Source: Trichoplax adhaerens
Lineage: Eukaryota; Placozoa; Uniplacotomia; Trichoplacea; Trichoplacidae
Direction: 5' to 3'
Length of the DNA: 64,000 bases
NCBI RefSeq assembly: GCF_000150275.1
Contig: NW_002060948.1
Location: 754,360 to 818,359 of the forward strand
Shown: in pieces, positions 12,038-25,179 of the stretch
Layout: every line of letters starts with the position of its first letter
How positions within the stretch are numbered: the stretch's first letter is position 1
The notes under the pieces: generated by a model
Seen by the model: the letters and a program-made list of their open reading frames with translations, nothing else
What the model was told of the DNA's origin: nothing
Databases searched by the model: none
Translations under genes and position numbers: made by a program

Positions 12038-15000
12038 TTAATCAGCTATTGCAGCCTAATAATATAAATGGCTTTTGTCTATTCTCAGTTCTCTTTTAAT
12101 TGCTAGATATTCCATCTTGAAACATAATTTACTTTTTGGTATGAAATGATTACCGATTACACATGTCTATTAAAGTTTTACCTTACTGATGATATTATCT
12201 TGGCATGCCATTCTAATACGTTCTGCTGTAGCAGGACTATTAAATTCGAAACTCTTCGATAAGTTGCGATCCAGCCTTCAATAATTAAATGAAAGAATGA
12301 TTGGATTGCAACCACGGTACCATGTTATTTCTAAAGTTATGCGAACTATTAGCTCGTTATTCTAACATTAATATTAAACATAAAAATTAACAGTATTTAA
12401 TTCAAGCGACGAAATTGCTATAAGATAGAAATTACGTATTAAATTAAACGAGCTCAGTATATTTATATCAATAGCTAAATCATATAAAATTTTTTAATTT
12501 AAAAATTTGAGTGTTTAGAATTTAACCAGTGTTACAAATCTTCTTTGTAAAAGAAACCGGGTCTTAAACACTATCTTCACTAGTACTTGTGTTCCAAACT
12601 AACTTAGGGACCTATCGTAGTTGAACTAACTCTCAGCTACACAAAAAAAACTACTATAAAAGGACTGTTATTTACCAATTCAAAACTTAATCTTGATTTA
12701 AAATATAAGTAGTCGTATACTTTTAAATAGTCTGTTAATGTTCTAATTCAATACTGATATAATAACCAACAAGTATTCTACGGCCAATAACGGCACTAAT
12801 GCTGCAAAACTATCAGATACAACTTCACAGATAGACTATATTACCAAGAAAATATCATTAATGTGCGTATCCGGGTATACGAGTATAAACACTTTCCGCT
12901 AAATAAAAACTACAAAATATGATATGCTTAAATTCTACTGGTGTCGTTTGATTATAGGAAAGCTTTTAAATAAATAAATCTATAGAAGATCCAAGTTTAC
13001 CGGCATGCTTGAACAGCATTTTGGATGGCTAAGAAAACGGACGTTGCTAACGGTAAAGTTGGCTCGCCTATAGCCTATTCTCACAGAATACAGTTCAATC
13101 AAATCCAATAAATGTGATTCAGACTAATTGCAATCAACTTTTCATACTCTGCAAGTACTACGATATCAAAAAATACTAATTATTTCATCTGGCAAAGGTA
13201 AGTATTAAGAATCACTCCTAACCTTGGATGAATAAATAGCTTTATCGTTAAACGAATTACGAATCAAAGCAACTTGAAATTCTCTTGGTATATCCCTTGC
13301 AGTGGGGATTTTATAATTTTCAGGACTATTCATAAGTGGTATACCTTCAGGCGTGTGATATAATTGTTCAATTGTGTATAAACCAATACCTTGTACAAAA
13401 CCACCTTCCACCTAGAAATAGAAAAGATTTCATCTAGCACAGTTATCATATACGAACAGGATAGTTAAAAATAGTAAATTCTGTTAAATACACATTAGGT
13501 TGAGAAAACAGCATTATAGGTAAATGAATGAAATACTAAAGCCGTACCTGACCAATATCGATAGCAGGATTTAAACTTTTTCCTACATCCATCACAATGT
13601 CAGTTCGTAAATTCTGATACAAAGGTGATTCATAAACAGTAGTTATAGAATACAATTAATTATGAAGTATATTTGAATAGAAGCAAGGCATCTGATCTAA
13701 AAATACTAATATAAATATTTATATCTGAAATTTAAAATAATTCCTCTTTAATGTCCAAACACTGACTTGATGATCGCCAGTCAAGGTATCAATTTCAACT
13801 TCGGAAACAGATGCTCCATAAGTATAGTATTTAATACCTCGCCCCGTTTTAGTTTCAAAACTGAACGTGATTGGATTTGGTTCTCTATTCAAGTAATAGA
13901 ACAACGCCAAGGTAGCGATAGTTAAATCAAGCTAGCATCTCATATATGTATGATACTTACACGAAATATCCTGCAGCCGATAGATTTACACGATTGTAGT
14001 ATGCCGCAATAATCTTAAATAAAAATCCAGTATAAGAGAAGAGGTAATGATAGAAAAATGTAATAAATTTGTAAATAGGAAAGTTCTGTACCAATTCTAC
14101 CCAGTTTGCTGTTGGCATTGTGGCACGAATCGGATCAAGTCTCTCCTTTAATTTTTCACAAGCATCCTATAATTACAAATCAATGATAGGATCTTACATA
14201 TGTATAAACGGAAAGGAGTCTAGTTCTACTCATAATCAAATAAGGTTTAATAGGTTATGAATACGGTACACGAATGTGAGCTGTTTATTATTTTCTATCT
14301 AATGATTAGTCTTTACTTTTGTTGCAGCACCATACAAATCCGTAGCCGAAGAGTTAGAAGTTTCAGTAGCATTAGGAATGACAGCAGTACTAGATTCAAT
14401 TAAATGAATCTTCTCTTTAGGTACGCCAAGTATATGAGAACAAATCTTTAAGAATAGAATATTAACATCAAACCTTGAAAACGAAATCACTTCTAAATTT
14501 ATATAAATAATTATAATTCTTTTGAGAGCAGTTTAACTTTGATAGTGACGATTTTACCTGAACTAGTTTTGTATTTAAACCTTGACCAATTTCAATTCCT
14601 CCGTGAAAGAGTAAAAGTGATCCATCAGTATAAACCTGAATTAAAGCTCCAGCCTAGGATAGAAAATGAGCATTAAAAGGATATACAAGTGTACTATACT
14701 GTCGAAGGTATCGTTGAAGCTTTAGTGCTTGGAAGTGGAAAATTTTAGGTATAGTATATCGGCTAAATGATTTTATTAGCAGTTAATCTATTTTAATACA
14801 AAAGTATAGGCCTATATCAACCAAAAAGTAAAATTTATACTAATTCATCACCGATACACTATTACTTTATAGGCGTATGTTTGGTTTATAGTTAACGCTA
14901 TACCTGCTCCATAAATTTAAATCCAAGATAGCCAATCCCAAATGAACTTGGGATGATGGCAATACCCCGCTTTTTAAACCGATTCTTTCTAGATCATCAA

Positions 15001-18000
15001 TAAAACATTACCTTAAGAATTAAGACAAATTAAATAATGGTATTTCTAAATTTTACTGAATTCAGTATTGGTATGTACTATTGAACAGGTAAGATCGTCG
15101 AGGGTATTATAAACCACAAATGTGTACTAATTTTAAGCCCGTATCACAGATACATTCCCATAATTGCAATTCGCTCAAATTAATTACAGTTACTAGCCAA
15201 TCTCAAGTATAATTGATACCTCTCGCTAATTATGCTGAGCATCACTTTAAGCTATATTTTATAAAATAACCATACATTTGCCAACTTTACTTAGTCATTA
15301 GATATTTTCCGAAGTAAATCATTTTTACAGGATGAACTTATAGTATATCAGTAGTTATATTAATCTCAAAACCTTTAGGTGGCATCTAACCGGAGTCAAA
15401 CAAAATAAATTTTATCGTACTTGTTAAATATTTCGATTTGTTGTTTACGATTATCATAATCGCTTCTCTGAATTAATTCATCCCAGACTTTACGAATCTG
15501 ACAAGTCTCTAGCTTTTGATTAAATGGAGAAACATAACCATCGATATGCAAGCACATTTCTCTAACCTATAAATTGCCGTTTATATATAGATGCAACAAC
15601 GTAAGAGATCTACGTTATTGTGTATAAAAGATTAAGCGCGAGATTACGGTATAGGTATCTACGAGTATTAGACTACAAAGTTACGCATAGAGTATTACTT
15701 TTCTCTGGCTTATTTCACAACGATTGGCTACTTCGGTCATGATTTTTTCCGTTATCCAGATTGCCTAATTATTATGATAAAGCATATATATTTTATTGGG
15801 ATATTATTTCAATCGGCTAGTAGCAATACTATATTTTATGAATGGCAATTATATTATGATGATAAGACCGACTGGGAAACAATCAATAAATTGAAAATTA
15901 ATAATTATAGCAATTAATTTTCGATACGAATACATAAGTTTTGCAATAGTATTATTATGAAAGCTACCTGGGGAGCACCAAATCCTCTAAATGCTGTAGT
16001 TGATGAAATATTTGTTTGGCAAATAGAACCACTATAATCACAATTTTCAATCATATAAGATCCAAACAATCTGATCATAGAATAGTTCATAACCTAAAGT
16101 AAAGGAGCATTAAATAACTTCTTTACATAAAGAAAATATAATTCAGTTCTCTCCGATTTACTCGTTTCCAGGGATACTATAATTCGTAATTTATAGAGGA
16201 AAATACTTTTAAAGAGTTATTGCTTAAGCACACCGATAGCGAAAGATCTCTAGAATATCCAGAATTGCTGTACATTCTAATTTGAATCGCTTGAATATGG
16301 CCGTCATTATTAAAACCAACCTAAAATAGTTTTAAATTTTGTACAAATTGAAAGAAGAATGCAGACCCGTAGAGCCTTTCTTCTATTGTAATTATAAAAT
16401 AGATCTTCCAGTATAATAACAGCATATCTATAATTTGATATTTTGTATCTTGGTAATTTCCATATTAATTTAAAAATGAAAATTAGCACGATTCTAATCT
16501 ATACCTTATATTTTGCTAAATATGGGGCTCTACTGCCTTTAATTGCCATATCAACATGTCTATCAATCATCAATCGGATTGGCCTTTTCAATCTGAAATC
16601 AAATAAGCCTTAATTTAGTAATACTAAATGCAAGAGCAAAATCGATGCTGTAAAACATATATGATAGATATAATTAGAATTTATTTCTCATACTTTCTAG
16701 CAGCTACGGCTACACCAGCGGATATGGAAGCTATCCTAGTATTCTTACCGCCAAAACTACCGCCTAAAATATTAATGTTAGAATTGTGTTGTTTTAATCC
16801 ATCAAAAGTTAAAATATTGTATTCATGAAATCTAACTGGTGTCACATAATGAATAAAATAAAACTAACAATATCTCTCCATCTTAAATATGAACTATATT
16901 TTTATAAACTTAATCATGTTTTATATTCAGTATATGAAACGCGAACATTTAATATCACATATGCTTTTATTACGCTATTCATAAGAGTACTATGATTAAT
17001 TGCAAATATATATATCTAAAATCATGTATAGAAGCAACTTTTAACATTCATAGAAATGCATGAAATGCATAATATGCCACACACCTATGCGTTTTATGTG
17101 GCAAACTATACAGTTCATAGGTATTGCTAATGTTTCTGAAATAACTGATTGCACCAAATCTAAACACTGGGTAGCAACATGAACATCCAGTTCCATTGCT
17201 TCTGCTTTAGGTGTAACAATAACACATTGATTTTCCATGTAAAAGTGCTCCTAAACTCAAAATGAAGAGAAATCGAATTACATGCTCAAAGCCGCATATA
17301 ACATCTAATCTAAGTGAGAAAATTAATTTCAGGTCTATAAAGCGATCATTAAGCCACATGAGAGAAAGTTAATACCCAAGAAGATAGATAATTCTTTCCG
17401 TCGAAAGAGATATTATTATAGCCCTACCTGACCGCCCATTCGGATTTCATCCTCAATAATGTGGTGAGAGTTGAGAAATCCATTCTGTATGTTTCCACTT
17501 GTTAGATGAAATGTTTCGAAAATAGATTCTTCTTTAATTGCATCCTGAAATAGGATATGTAACATGATATCGACTTTCATTATCCTGGTATTAATCTATA
17601 TTTATGATACTTCAAGAATCGACAATTACTCATCATCACCTCAATAGTTAGAATTGCAGGTAGATCTTTATAACTTATTTTAACAAGCTTAACCGCTTCA
17701 TCGGCAATTTCTTTACTTTCAGCTATAATCATTCCAATCATTTGACCATGTGAGGTTACCTGACATACAGTATATACATATAACCATTGAGACTATAAAT
17801 TTATGGTCATGTAGAAAGTATTATTATTATGTTGTGGTATTATTAATGAACCTTATCATTTGAGAATATGTATTCATCATTTGCCATTTCTCCATATCGA
17901 TTTGATCCAGGTACATCTTTTGCCGAAATGTACTCATGAACGCCAGGCAATGAAATTGCTTCATCATAATTAATTGATCTGCCAAGAGAGAGAAATTATA

Positions 18001-18399
18001 TATTAAATTAGATAGACAATTAACATCTGCTATAAATGCACACATCTAATCATTATTTGGCTGTTCAATGTTCGTATACAAAATAAAATCATATTGCGGT
18101 GCAATATTAAGACATCAACTTATCTATGAAATTTTACTTACTCTATAATAGCATGAGCTCTTTCGCTTAACACGATACTTGCATGTAATTCATCTAGATT
18201 CACCCCCAAGTAACGACAAATAGGCACAGTATTGGTATAACCTCAGAGTACAAACTGATCGACAAAATTACAGAATCTTACTCTTATATTCAGGTATATC
18301 CATTAAGTATTGTGCTTCTCCGGTAGTTTGCTGCAATGCCGTGAGATGTACAATAGGTCGCCTTAACGCATCATCCATTACCTGTTTAGGATTGACTTT
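12038..18399 (-). other. Copy 1 exons 17-39: molybdopterin (Mo-co) domain
   Basis: Exons: 18399-18282, 18193-18142, 17978-17852, 17759-17640, 17544-17428, 17250-17085, 16763-16694, 16592-16505, 16320-16234, 16093-15968, 15764-15699, 15566-15421, 14988-14904, 14653-14558, 14445-14317, 14166-14092, 14013-13961, 13884-13767, 13613-13548, 13411-13223, 13074-13001, 12275-12182, 12055-12038. Landmarks: GGQEHFYME (Gln767 kept), [59 protein letters not shown] and [13 protein letters not shown]. The last exon (AAIAD then stop) is only 18 bases, against 54 in the other copies, and is the least secure junction. Confidence 0.82.
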
Positions 18400-21300
18400 C
18401 TATATGTTTTAAATGATTTTTATGAAAATTAGTTTGTGGCCTCAACCAGTATCTTGCTTAACCTAAAGAATTTATAGGATTGCTACTGAAACAATTTCTA
18501 ACCCACCATTAGATGAATTAAACACTATATGATAGTTAAAAGGGTGAAAGAATAGCTACAATACGATATTGATCCTGGTTACAGAGCTAGGAATAGTTAC
18601 TTCGAAAATTTGAATTCCTTTGGAAGGACAGCGACGAATATTAGTTTTCACGCTAGAATCAATATTCGGATCCTGCGACAAGGAATAGTGAAATAATGTA
18701 ATACATTGCGTTATTATAATGAGAATAAGAGTGTTTTTTAAAGTTGTTTTGATTTATTAAATAATCTCCGGAATAATTATAAGAAATAGCTAGTTACCTC
18801 CGCAGAGATCTCTGATAGAACTTGCATAAAAAATTTAAAAAAGAAACTAGCTGCTAAGACTTTCCTGTATTCAGTAGCACCACCTTTGGCAGAGAATGGT
18901 AGAGGCAAGTCTTCACCAATTAATGCAATAGCATCTTCAAGCATTGCTAAATTCCACTCCCTATCAATATAAGTAGTATGCAAGTCGCAGGATTGAATTG
19001 TACTTAAAATTATTACGATTTTGATCAAATTGTTATCAAAGAATGCCAATAAAACAGGAGAGCTCCATTTAAAGTACTAAAATACTGATCTAGTCAATTT
19101 CGAAAGTGCAAGATAATAAACGAAAATTACTCTTAATTCAAGATCTTATTGAAATAGTTCTACCGTTTTTAGAAAATAAGAATAGGAAAAAATTACTAAA
19201 ATCCAGTCGTACCTTCCAATTAAAGCCGATGATGTCTGCTTTGCTATCAATATCTTTGATCCCATACCCCCGTAAGCTAATGTACAATCTTTAACCAATC
19301 CAGGGGTATCGAAAATAGATCTATTCAAAATTACACGTAAGCCAGCATTGACGATAGCAAATGAATTATCGTATCGGCGCGATTGTTTATAACAAAACAT
19401 ATATTCATTCTGATAAAGGAAAAAGAAATAATGGTTATTTGTGAGATTGGATCATTATCATTTGGCTAAGCTGACAAACTGTAGCCTATCTAGTTATATA
19501 TATACACGTATCATTAAGTTTCACCGTCAACTGAAAGTACAGCAGATATACCTCGGTAGAAAATGGAATTACAATAGAGGTTAAAATTTCTTGAGAAGTT
19601 AATTCACATTTTCCATCATTAGTAAAGAATGTATCGTCAATAACAATTTGCTTCTCTGATCCTAATTTTAATTAAGGTAGTTAAAAGCAGATTTAATTAC
19701 GTGTAAACCAAAAGTTAGGTGTGGACGAAATTCATTAAAGAAATATACCAGGCGATATGATTCAACTAATACGTCTATTACCGTCTAATGATTTTATTCT
19801 GAGCTGACATTTAGCTCCGACTAAGATAGTACATAAATCAGATGTTGATCTTGCAGTGACTAGATTCCCAGCTAGGCTCTATACATGATGCATAGAATAT
19901 ATTATTAATAGGAATAGAATCCAATAGTAGCTATATAGCTTTATACGACTACTATTGATTTTTACAGTAATGGAAATTCGATATAGAAAGAGTGATCAAC
20001 TTAATATTAGCTACTAATATTGCATTTTTCCTAACATGAATATAATATAATATAATACACAATAGCTATGGTTAAAGGTATAATTATAAACACTTATTAC
20101 CGTTGACTTTAACTAAAATTACAATGTGAATACAGTATAGTAAGAATAATTAATTTGATATTTAGTATGGTACTTGTTATTAATTAAAGATCAAATATAG
20201 GGTTTGAATATTGATTCGGTATTAGTATCCTATTAATGTTTATAACCATAACAGAAATTACTTGAATTTGATTAAAATTTGTTCTATTAAGACTTACGGC
20301 TACATTTCGAACTTGGCAGCAGCCGATACGCTTTAGCATGGTGATAAATGCACTGAAAATGCGTGTTTTATATTCTATACAAAATGGATATGAAAGTAAT
20401 ACAGTAGTTTTAAATTTAGTTGAATTCTATTCATTGTGAATTACTAATAGAATTTTTACTGAGCGAATACAAAACTGCAATGACAATTTTAAATTTTTAC
20501 GATATAGTAATAATAGTTATCTAATTCAATAAAAAGGAATCACAACCCATGTTTATAAATGATATCAGCCGACATGGCTATACGTGGATGTAACTTAAAA
20601 TTGCAATATCATAATTGATATTACATGAAGAACCATTTAGAATATTTTTATGTTTATATAAACTTATAGTGACATGTGTATTAATAATATAATGGACTAT
20701 TTATAGCCTATAACCATCAGATTCCACTATCCATGACTTGTTATAGATTATGATTTCATAAAATTTCATCAATAATCAATGTTACTATCGTAACAAATAT
20801 AGTTTAAATTGATATAGTAGAGATTGTATCTATAGATATTGACCTGGTAGTTGTATAATTATTCTTTCTAACTCTTCCATCAAACGCGAAATGGTAACTG
20901 AGGAACCAACTAAAACTCCATCGTCTAGTTTTTCAATATTGTTTAATTCGTTGACGTTGGCAGTTGATATCAAAGCATAGTGATTTATACCATGATATTT
21001 TGTGTTTATACCTGAGGTAAATGATATGTAAAATAGAGATTAAGTAACAATGAACTCAACGTTAACTTAGTAAAGAATCGGATATTATTGATATTCGAGC
21101 AAAATACAACTCTAACTCAAAATCTAGTGATAATAATAATAACATTTTGTGCAAGTTAAAACAAAGTAAGAATTGATCTCCTTACCAATCTCAAGGTGAC
21201 CACCAACTAATTTACTATTGGGATATTGCTGCTTTACTGATATTAGTTCATCAAATGATATTGAACTAACCCATGTTACTTTATTACCGAAGATAGTTAA

Positions 21301-24300
21301 ATTTGTTGGCGGCTTCTTACCTAATATCTACACGCCAGAAATATTGTATTAAGTATCATATCGTATCCGCAGAATCAGTGAGTATTTGTTAGAGAGTTCT
21401 CATTCGCTATCAAGACTACAATTACCAAAAGTTCAGGCGGAAATATTAATTCCTGAGAAGGATCATATAAAGAAAATTCTTGGGGATTGTACAGCTCTGT
21501 ACTGACAATATCCTTTTGGATTACAAAATTATAAAGAAAAAATATGTTATAAATTTTTAAAGCTTTTTATTCATACCTACACAAGTTCGCACTTGCCTTG
21601 TCAAGTTCTGTGTTAACTTTATCTAATTCAATTTTGTTACAGCAATTTTCCTAAAGCACATAATAGACGATTTTTAGTACCTGATTGGGAAGTAAAAACA
21701 CCGAACACGAATGATTACCTTGCCACAGAATGTTTTACATCCTTCTAAAATTGGTCTATAGCCCGTACATCGACATAAATTACCTACAGAAATAAAACAT
21801 TCCCATTTCTGAACTACTTAGATACGTATTTGATTAAATCATATGTAGATTTTAAAGAAAGTGACGGCAGAAGAATAAGACTTCCAAGGGCTTTATTCCC
21901 TCTTTTAAGCCGCTGCTTTTAGTTCGGAAAGTTAAAATACGTTTTATCATAACTCCTAAGTGGTAAGAGTATATTTCAGCACTTATAATGTCCATTTTTC
22001 ATGTTAGCTTATGTCAGTAATATACAGAAATAGTCTAATTGTATGGTGAGTCAATAGAATATTTCTTGTAATCCTCGATAACAGCTAGGAAGTTCTTTAA
22101 CACTTTTCTTACATTCACTTGCCATCAGCAAAAGCCAAAAGTTCTTACAATTCCTACCTTCAAAGGCTAATTCAATTTCTTCTGGTGTTGGCTGTGGGTT
22201 ATTGCGTAGCAGAGCATACATGGACATGACAAAACCAGGGGTGCAATAACCACATTGGGTGCCATGGACTTTGGCAATACGTTCCTATGAAGACTTTAGT
22301 GATCAGCTTTGTAGATACTAATGGGATTTATTATATAAACAGTAACGAAAGCCGTTATACGTTTTTTTAATCCTCACAATGAACTACTTAGTATGGCTTA
22401 CCTGGATCGGATGCAATTTTGTTTCTGTGCTACCAATACCTTCTACAGTAGTAATTGCTACACCGTCTAGTAAGCAGACAGGCATTAAGCACGAATTCGC
22501 GGCATAATGACTACAAAATCGTGCAGCTAAGGAATCCTATTGCACCTAACCATGGGCTAAGTGTATACATTTTAGCTCACAACGAATCACATTTATATAG
22601 CAGAATAACTGACTGTATTAATATAAGACTTCATCGTGATTTAGACCATATCATTACTGCTTGCTTTACAAAAAAGACTCGGCAACAAAAATATTGTATA
22701 TTACGTAAAGACTGATCGAAAACATAGTTCAAGGTACATATTTTACCACGATAGATTAGGATGTGAAAAAGGATACATCACTTTTTGCTGATAGCGATCA
22801 TATTTGGATATCATAATGGTGCATGCACCGCAACCGCCTTCGCCACAACTCAACTTGGTTCCCGTTAAGTGTACTTTTCCAAGATTGCCAAGTTAAGGAT
22901 AATTTATCTTTAAGACATACTCAAATACTGAAGAGGTGTATGTGAATAATACGGGTATTATTATTATAACTGTCAGCAAAGAGACGGGAGTTTGCACTAG
23001 TATCATTTAATTGGTGAAATTAAGCTACTCAAAATAGTCATTTGCAACATTTACTCGTAAGCAAGTGAGCGTAATAATTCTCTGGATAAGATTTCATCAA
23101 AAATTAAAGGTCTAGATTAGTCTAGAAATTGCTAGGACTCAACGCTTATAACAATAATGTGCGAATATTATTATTTCAGATTAGCTATACGTGTATTGAA
23201 ACAGTATTATTACTTAAACTAGCAGAGAAACCACGGGCTTAGACAAAGATTTATGAACAATTTATAGAAAATCAAATAAGAGATTGTTACCATATTTTAC
23301 TAGCTGATCATGAAAGATGCAAATATGTTGACTGCTTCTCTGTCTCTAAAATGTAATCAGGATACATTCATCGCGAAGTAGCTGTAAAACGGATTGTTCT
23401 GGCTCTATCTTGCTTCGGCAGTACTAGCAACAAAGTCAAAGTTCATTTGATTCATTACTACATTGAGTCATATAAGTGCTACGATTCCTATAATGTTAAG
23501 ATAGCTCATACGCCCGTAAGTATTAATCAGCATAGAGTGTCTGTGTTGGTTGCTAAAGCCTTTTTAAGTGCGATATCAATTATAACACCACACCTGCTAC
23601 AGTTTCCTTTGCAGCTTATTTTGCAAATGAAAATATCGCAACTGCAACGTCTTTAGAACAGCTAGATCAATCCTAACCAAGGTCTACGATAGACTAGCAA
23701 TTTCGACAGATATGTACGAGTATATCGCTAATCTTAGCTCTCGTACCTAAAAGGTCATTTTCTCTACAGTAGACTGCAAAATTTACAAAGCAGTGTAGAG
23801 ACATCGTTGATACTGGCTCTACTACTCAGAAAAAGGCTAGCGTTAACTAACTTACTTAATAACTCGTGATCATGTAAAAGCATGTTATAAGGTAGTCTCT
23901 AACATCGAATCACTTCTATCTCAATTCGAATGCATGATTACATATACACTGAATAGACCACATAATTCATGCTACATAAAGGATAGTCCATGGTAATCCT
24001 ACCACTTGAAAATAGTTACTGTAGACTGGCGACTTGTTATTCTATAAATTATATATGCCAAATATATAACAACCGTAGGGTAGACTACAAAATTTGGCTA
24101 CAGCGTAATGTCGTTATTCCTACTTTTATAAATAAAAACGACTAAGTTGCTTTAATCTATCCCTGTTTCATTTTCGACAATTAGTCTACTCGTATATGGT
24201 GATTTTCTAATATACTACACTAAAGTAAGCGTTCTCTGTACTTAGAAGTAGTAAAAGTCTCTTCTGAATTGCATTAAAGGCCTATCATCGATATATCCCA

Positions 24301-24558
24301 GTAATGACCATAGCGATATATCTCAATGCTATATCTTGCTAGTACAGCTAAACATTGATACGTTGTAGTGAGTAGGAGTATGAAATAGAAAAATCGTATC
24401 GTTATTTATTAATTTCAATAAATTAATGAATATGTAATACACATCTCAATTTCCTGTTGTAGCATGAAATTACTTCTAGAAGATGGAATGATAGTACATA
24501 GGACACCAACCTTTTTGCCGTTAAGGTAAAATAGAATAGTTGTTCTTTTAGTATCCAT
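12038..24558 (-). CDS. Diverged xanthine dehydrogenase/aldehyde oxidase paralogue (copy 1), 39 exons
   Basis: Molybdenum hydroxylase with the usual order 2Fe-2S, FAD, Mo-cofactor domain. Thirty-nine exons join into one open frame of about 1316 aa, with phases identical to copies 2 and 3. The start is ATG at 24558 (ILFYLNGKK follows). The fold and cofactor scaffold are kept, but key pocket residues differ from XDH: KE (Glu802 in bovine) is KN at N798, MER (Arg880) is MNY at Y876, and Ala1079 is Asn. Phe914 (AFRGFG) and the catalytic Glu1261 (IGEP, E1259) remain. The FF-x-GYR motif of the NAD site reads FFTNDGK. The C terminus lacks the family's PW-x-(I/V)R(V/I) ending. I infer an aldehyde-oxidase-like or new specificity. 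Intactness of the frame across more than 3.9 kb of coding sequence argues against a pseudogene. Confidence 0.88.
18601..21512 (-). other. Copy 1 exons 8-16: FAD domain
   Basis: Exons: 21512-21426, 21327-21186, 21011-20844, 20374-20298, 19878-19782, 19661-19552, 19409-19213, 18960-18798, 18672-18601 (about residues 187-557). Recognisable landmarks are [13 protein letters not shown], the FAD loop VGGHLEIG (VGNTEIG in XDH), [13 protein letters not shown] (where XDH has [13 protein letters not shown]), and [16 protein letters not shown] replaces FF-x-GYRK, so the conserved tyrosine and arginine of the NAD-binding region are missing. Exon 16, in the linker to the Mo domain, is 18 bases shorter than in copies 2 and 3. 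Confidence 0.85.
21597..24558 (-). other. Copy 1 exons 1-7: two [2Fe-2S] domains
   Basis: Exons: 24558-24511, 23423-23366, 22873-22777, 22510-22402, 22284-22158, 21783-21719, 21650-21597 (about residues 1-186). The plant-ferredoxin-type cluster cysteines are in CGEGGCGAC, plus the later Cys in NSCL; the second cluster uses CGYC and CRCTGYR. XDH normally has CGFC. Exon 2 ([13 protein letters not shown]) is the most diverged but has the same 58-base length and phase as in copy 2. Exon 7 appears to end at a GC donor (AAG then GCAAGT), because only this choice reproduces the exon 7/8 lengths of the paralogues. Confidence 0.85.
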
Positions 24559-24654
24559 TGAATATGGTAATGACAATTCTAGTGTCGAACCTAAATATCA
24601 GTAGTGATGCGATAGAAAACATTAATTTTTCCTCTGCAATAATTTATCTTTTAT

Positions 24655-25179
24655 TACTGGATCAATTTGGATTACTTTAAAAGTAGTTACGCCACCCGTG
24701 TCCCCTACTTCATGCTACGATTATTAATGAGCCTTTCACTATTACCATACTATTTCAACATTTATTAGTACGCTAGCTCAAATCAATCAGGACGCTTATA
24801 TACTGTAGTACTAATATATTATTTTATCCACAGAAGTGTTATAGCATATTATTCAGTAAATCTCAATACATCTAAATAATTACTAATATTGAATGTATAA
24901 TGATACACAAGATGATGATGATCGTAAAATGGTAATAGAATCCTTTAATTTATTCCACACCTTTGTTATTACCATGTATAAGTTAGGAGGTGCCTTGCGA
25001 TTGTTTTGTAGAACTTAATTGAAGTCAATTAAGCAATAATTACGCCAAAATAATGACTAGGTCAGTATCAGCATGTGTAGATATGTGATTCTTATTGGAA
25101 GCGATATTATTTTGGAGAGCTTTATCGTACTACCATCACAGCTACCTTCAGCACAAGTTACCTTGTATCCTGTTAAATG
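24655..25179 (-). pseudogene. Relic exons 3 and 4 of a fourth XDH/AO copy
   Basis: At about 25179-25105 the minus strand encodes LTGYKVTCAEGSCDGSTIK, which aligns codon by codon with exon 3 of copy 1 ([19 protein letters not shown]). The third cluster cysteine is Ser, and the frame soon degenerates. At about 24703-24655, in the correct order and strand, GGVTTFKVIQIDPV resembles a shortened exon 4 ([16 protein letters not shown]). No other exons were found before copy 1 begins at 24558. I read this as a truncated, decayed duplicate. The exon 3 match is convincing, the exon 4 match less so. Confidence 0.55.

Noticed and set aside
13884-13935. Longer version of copy 1 exon 34 starting near 13935
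   Set aside because: It would add hydrophobic residues absent from the family. The acceptor at 13885 restores the 118-base exon of copy 2 and the correct phase.
23545-23640. Minus-strand peptide [14 protein letters not shown] inside intron 1 of copy 1, resembling the 2Fe-2S exon
   Set aside because: Similarity covers only about a dozen codons, needs a missing codon and breaks frame on the 5' side. The true exon 3 is at 22777-22873. It could be a relic, but chance cannot be excluded.
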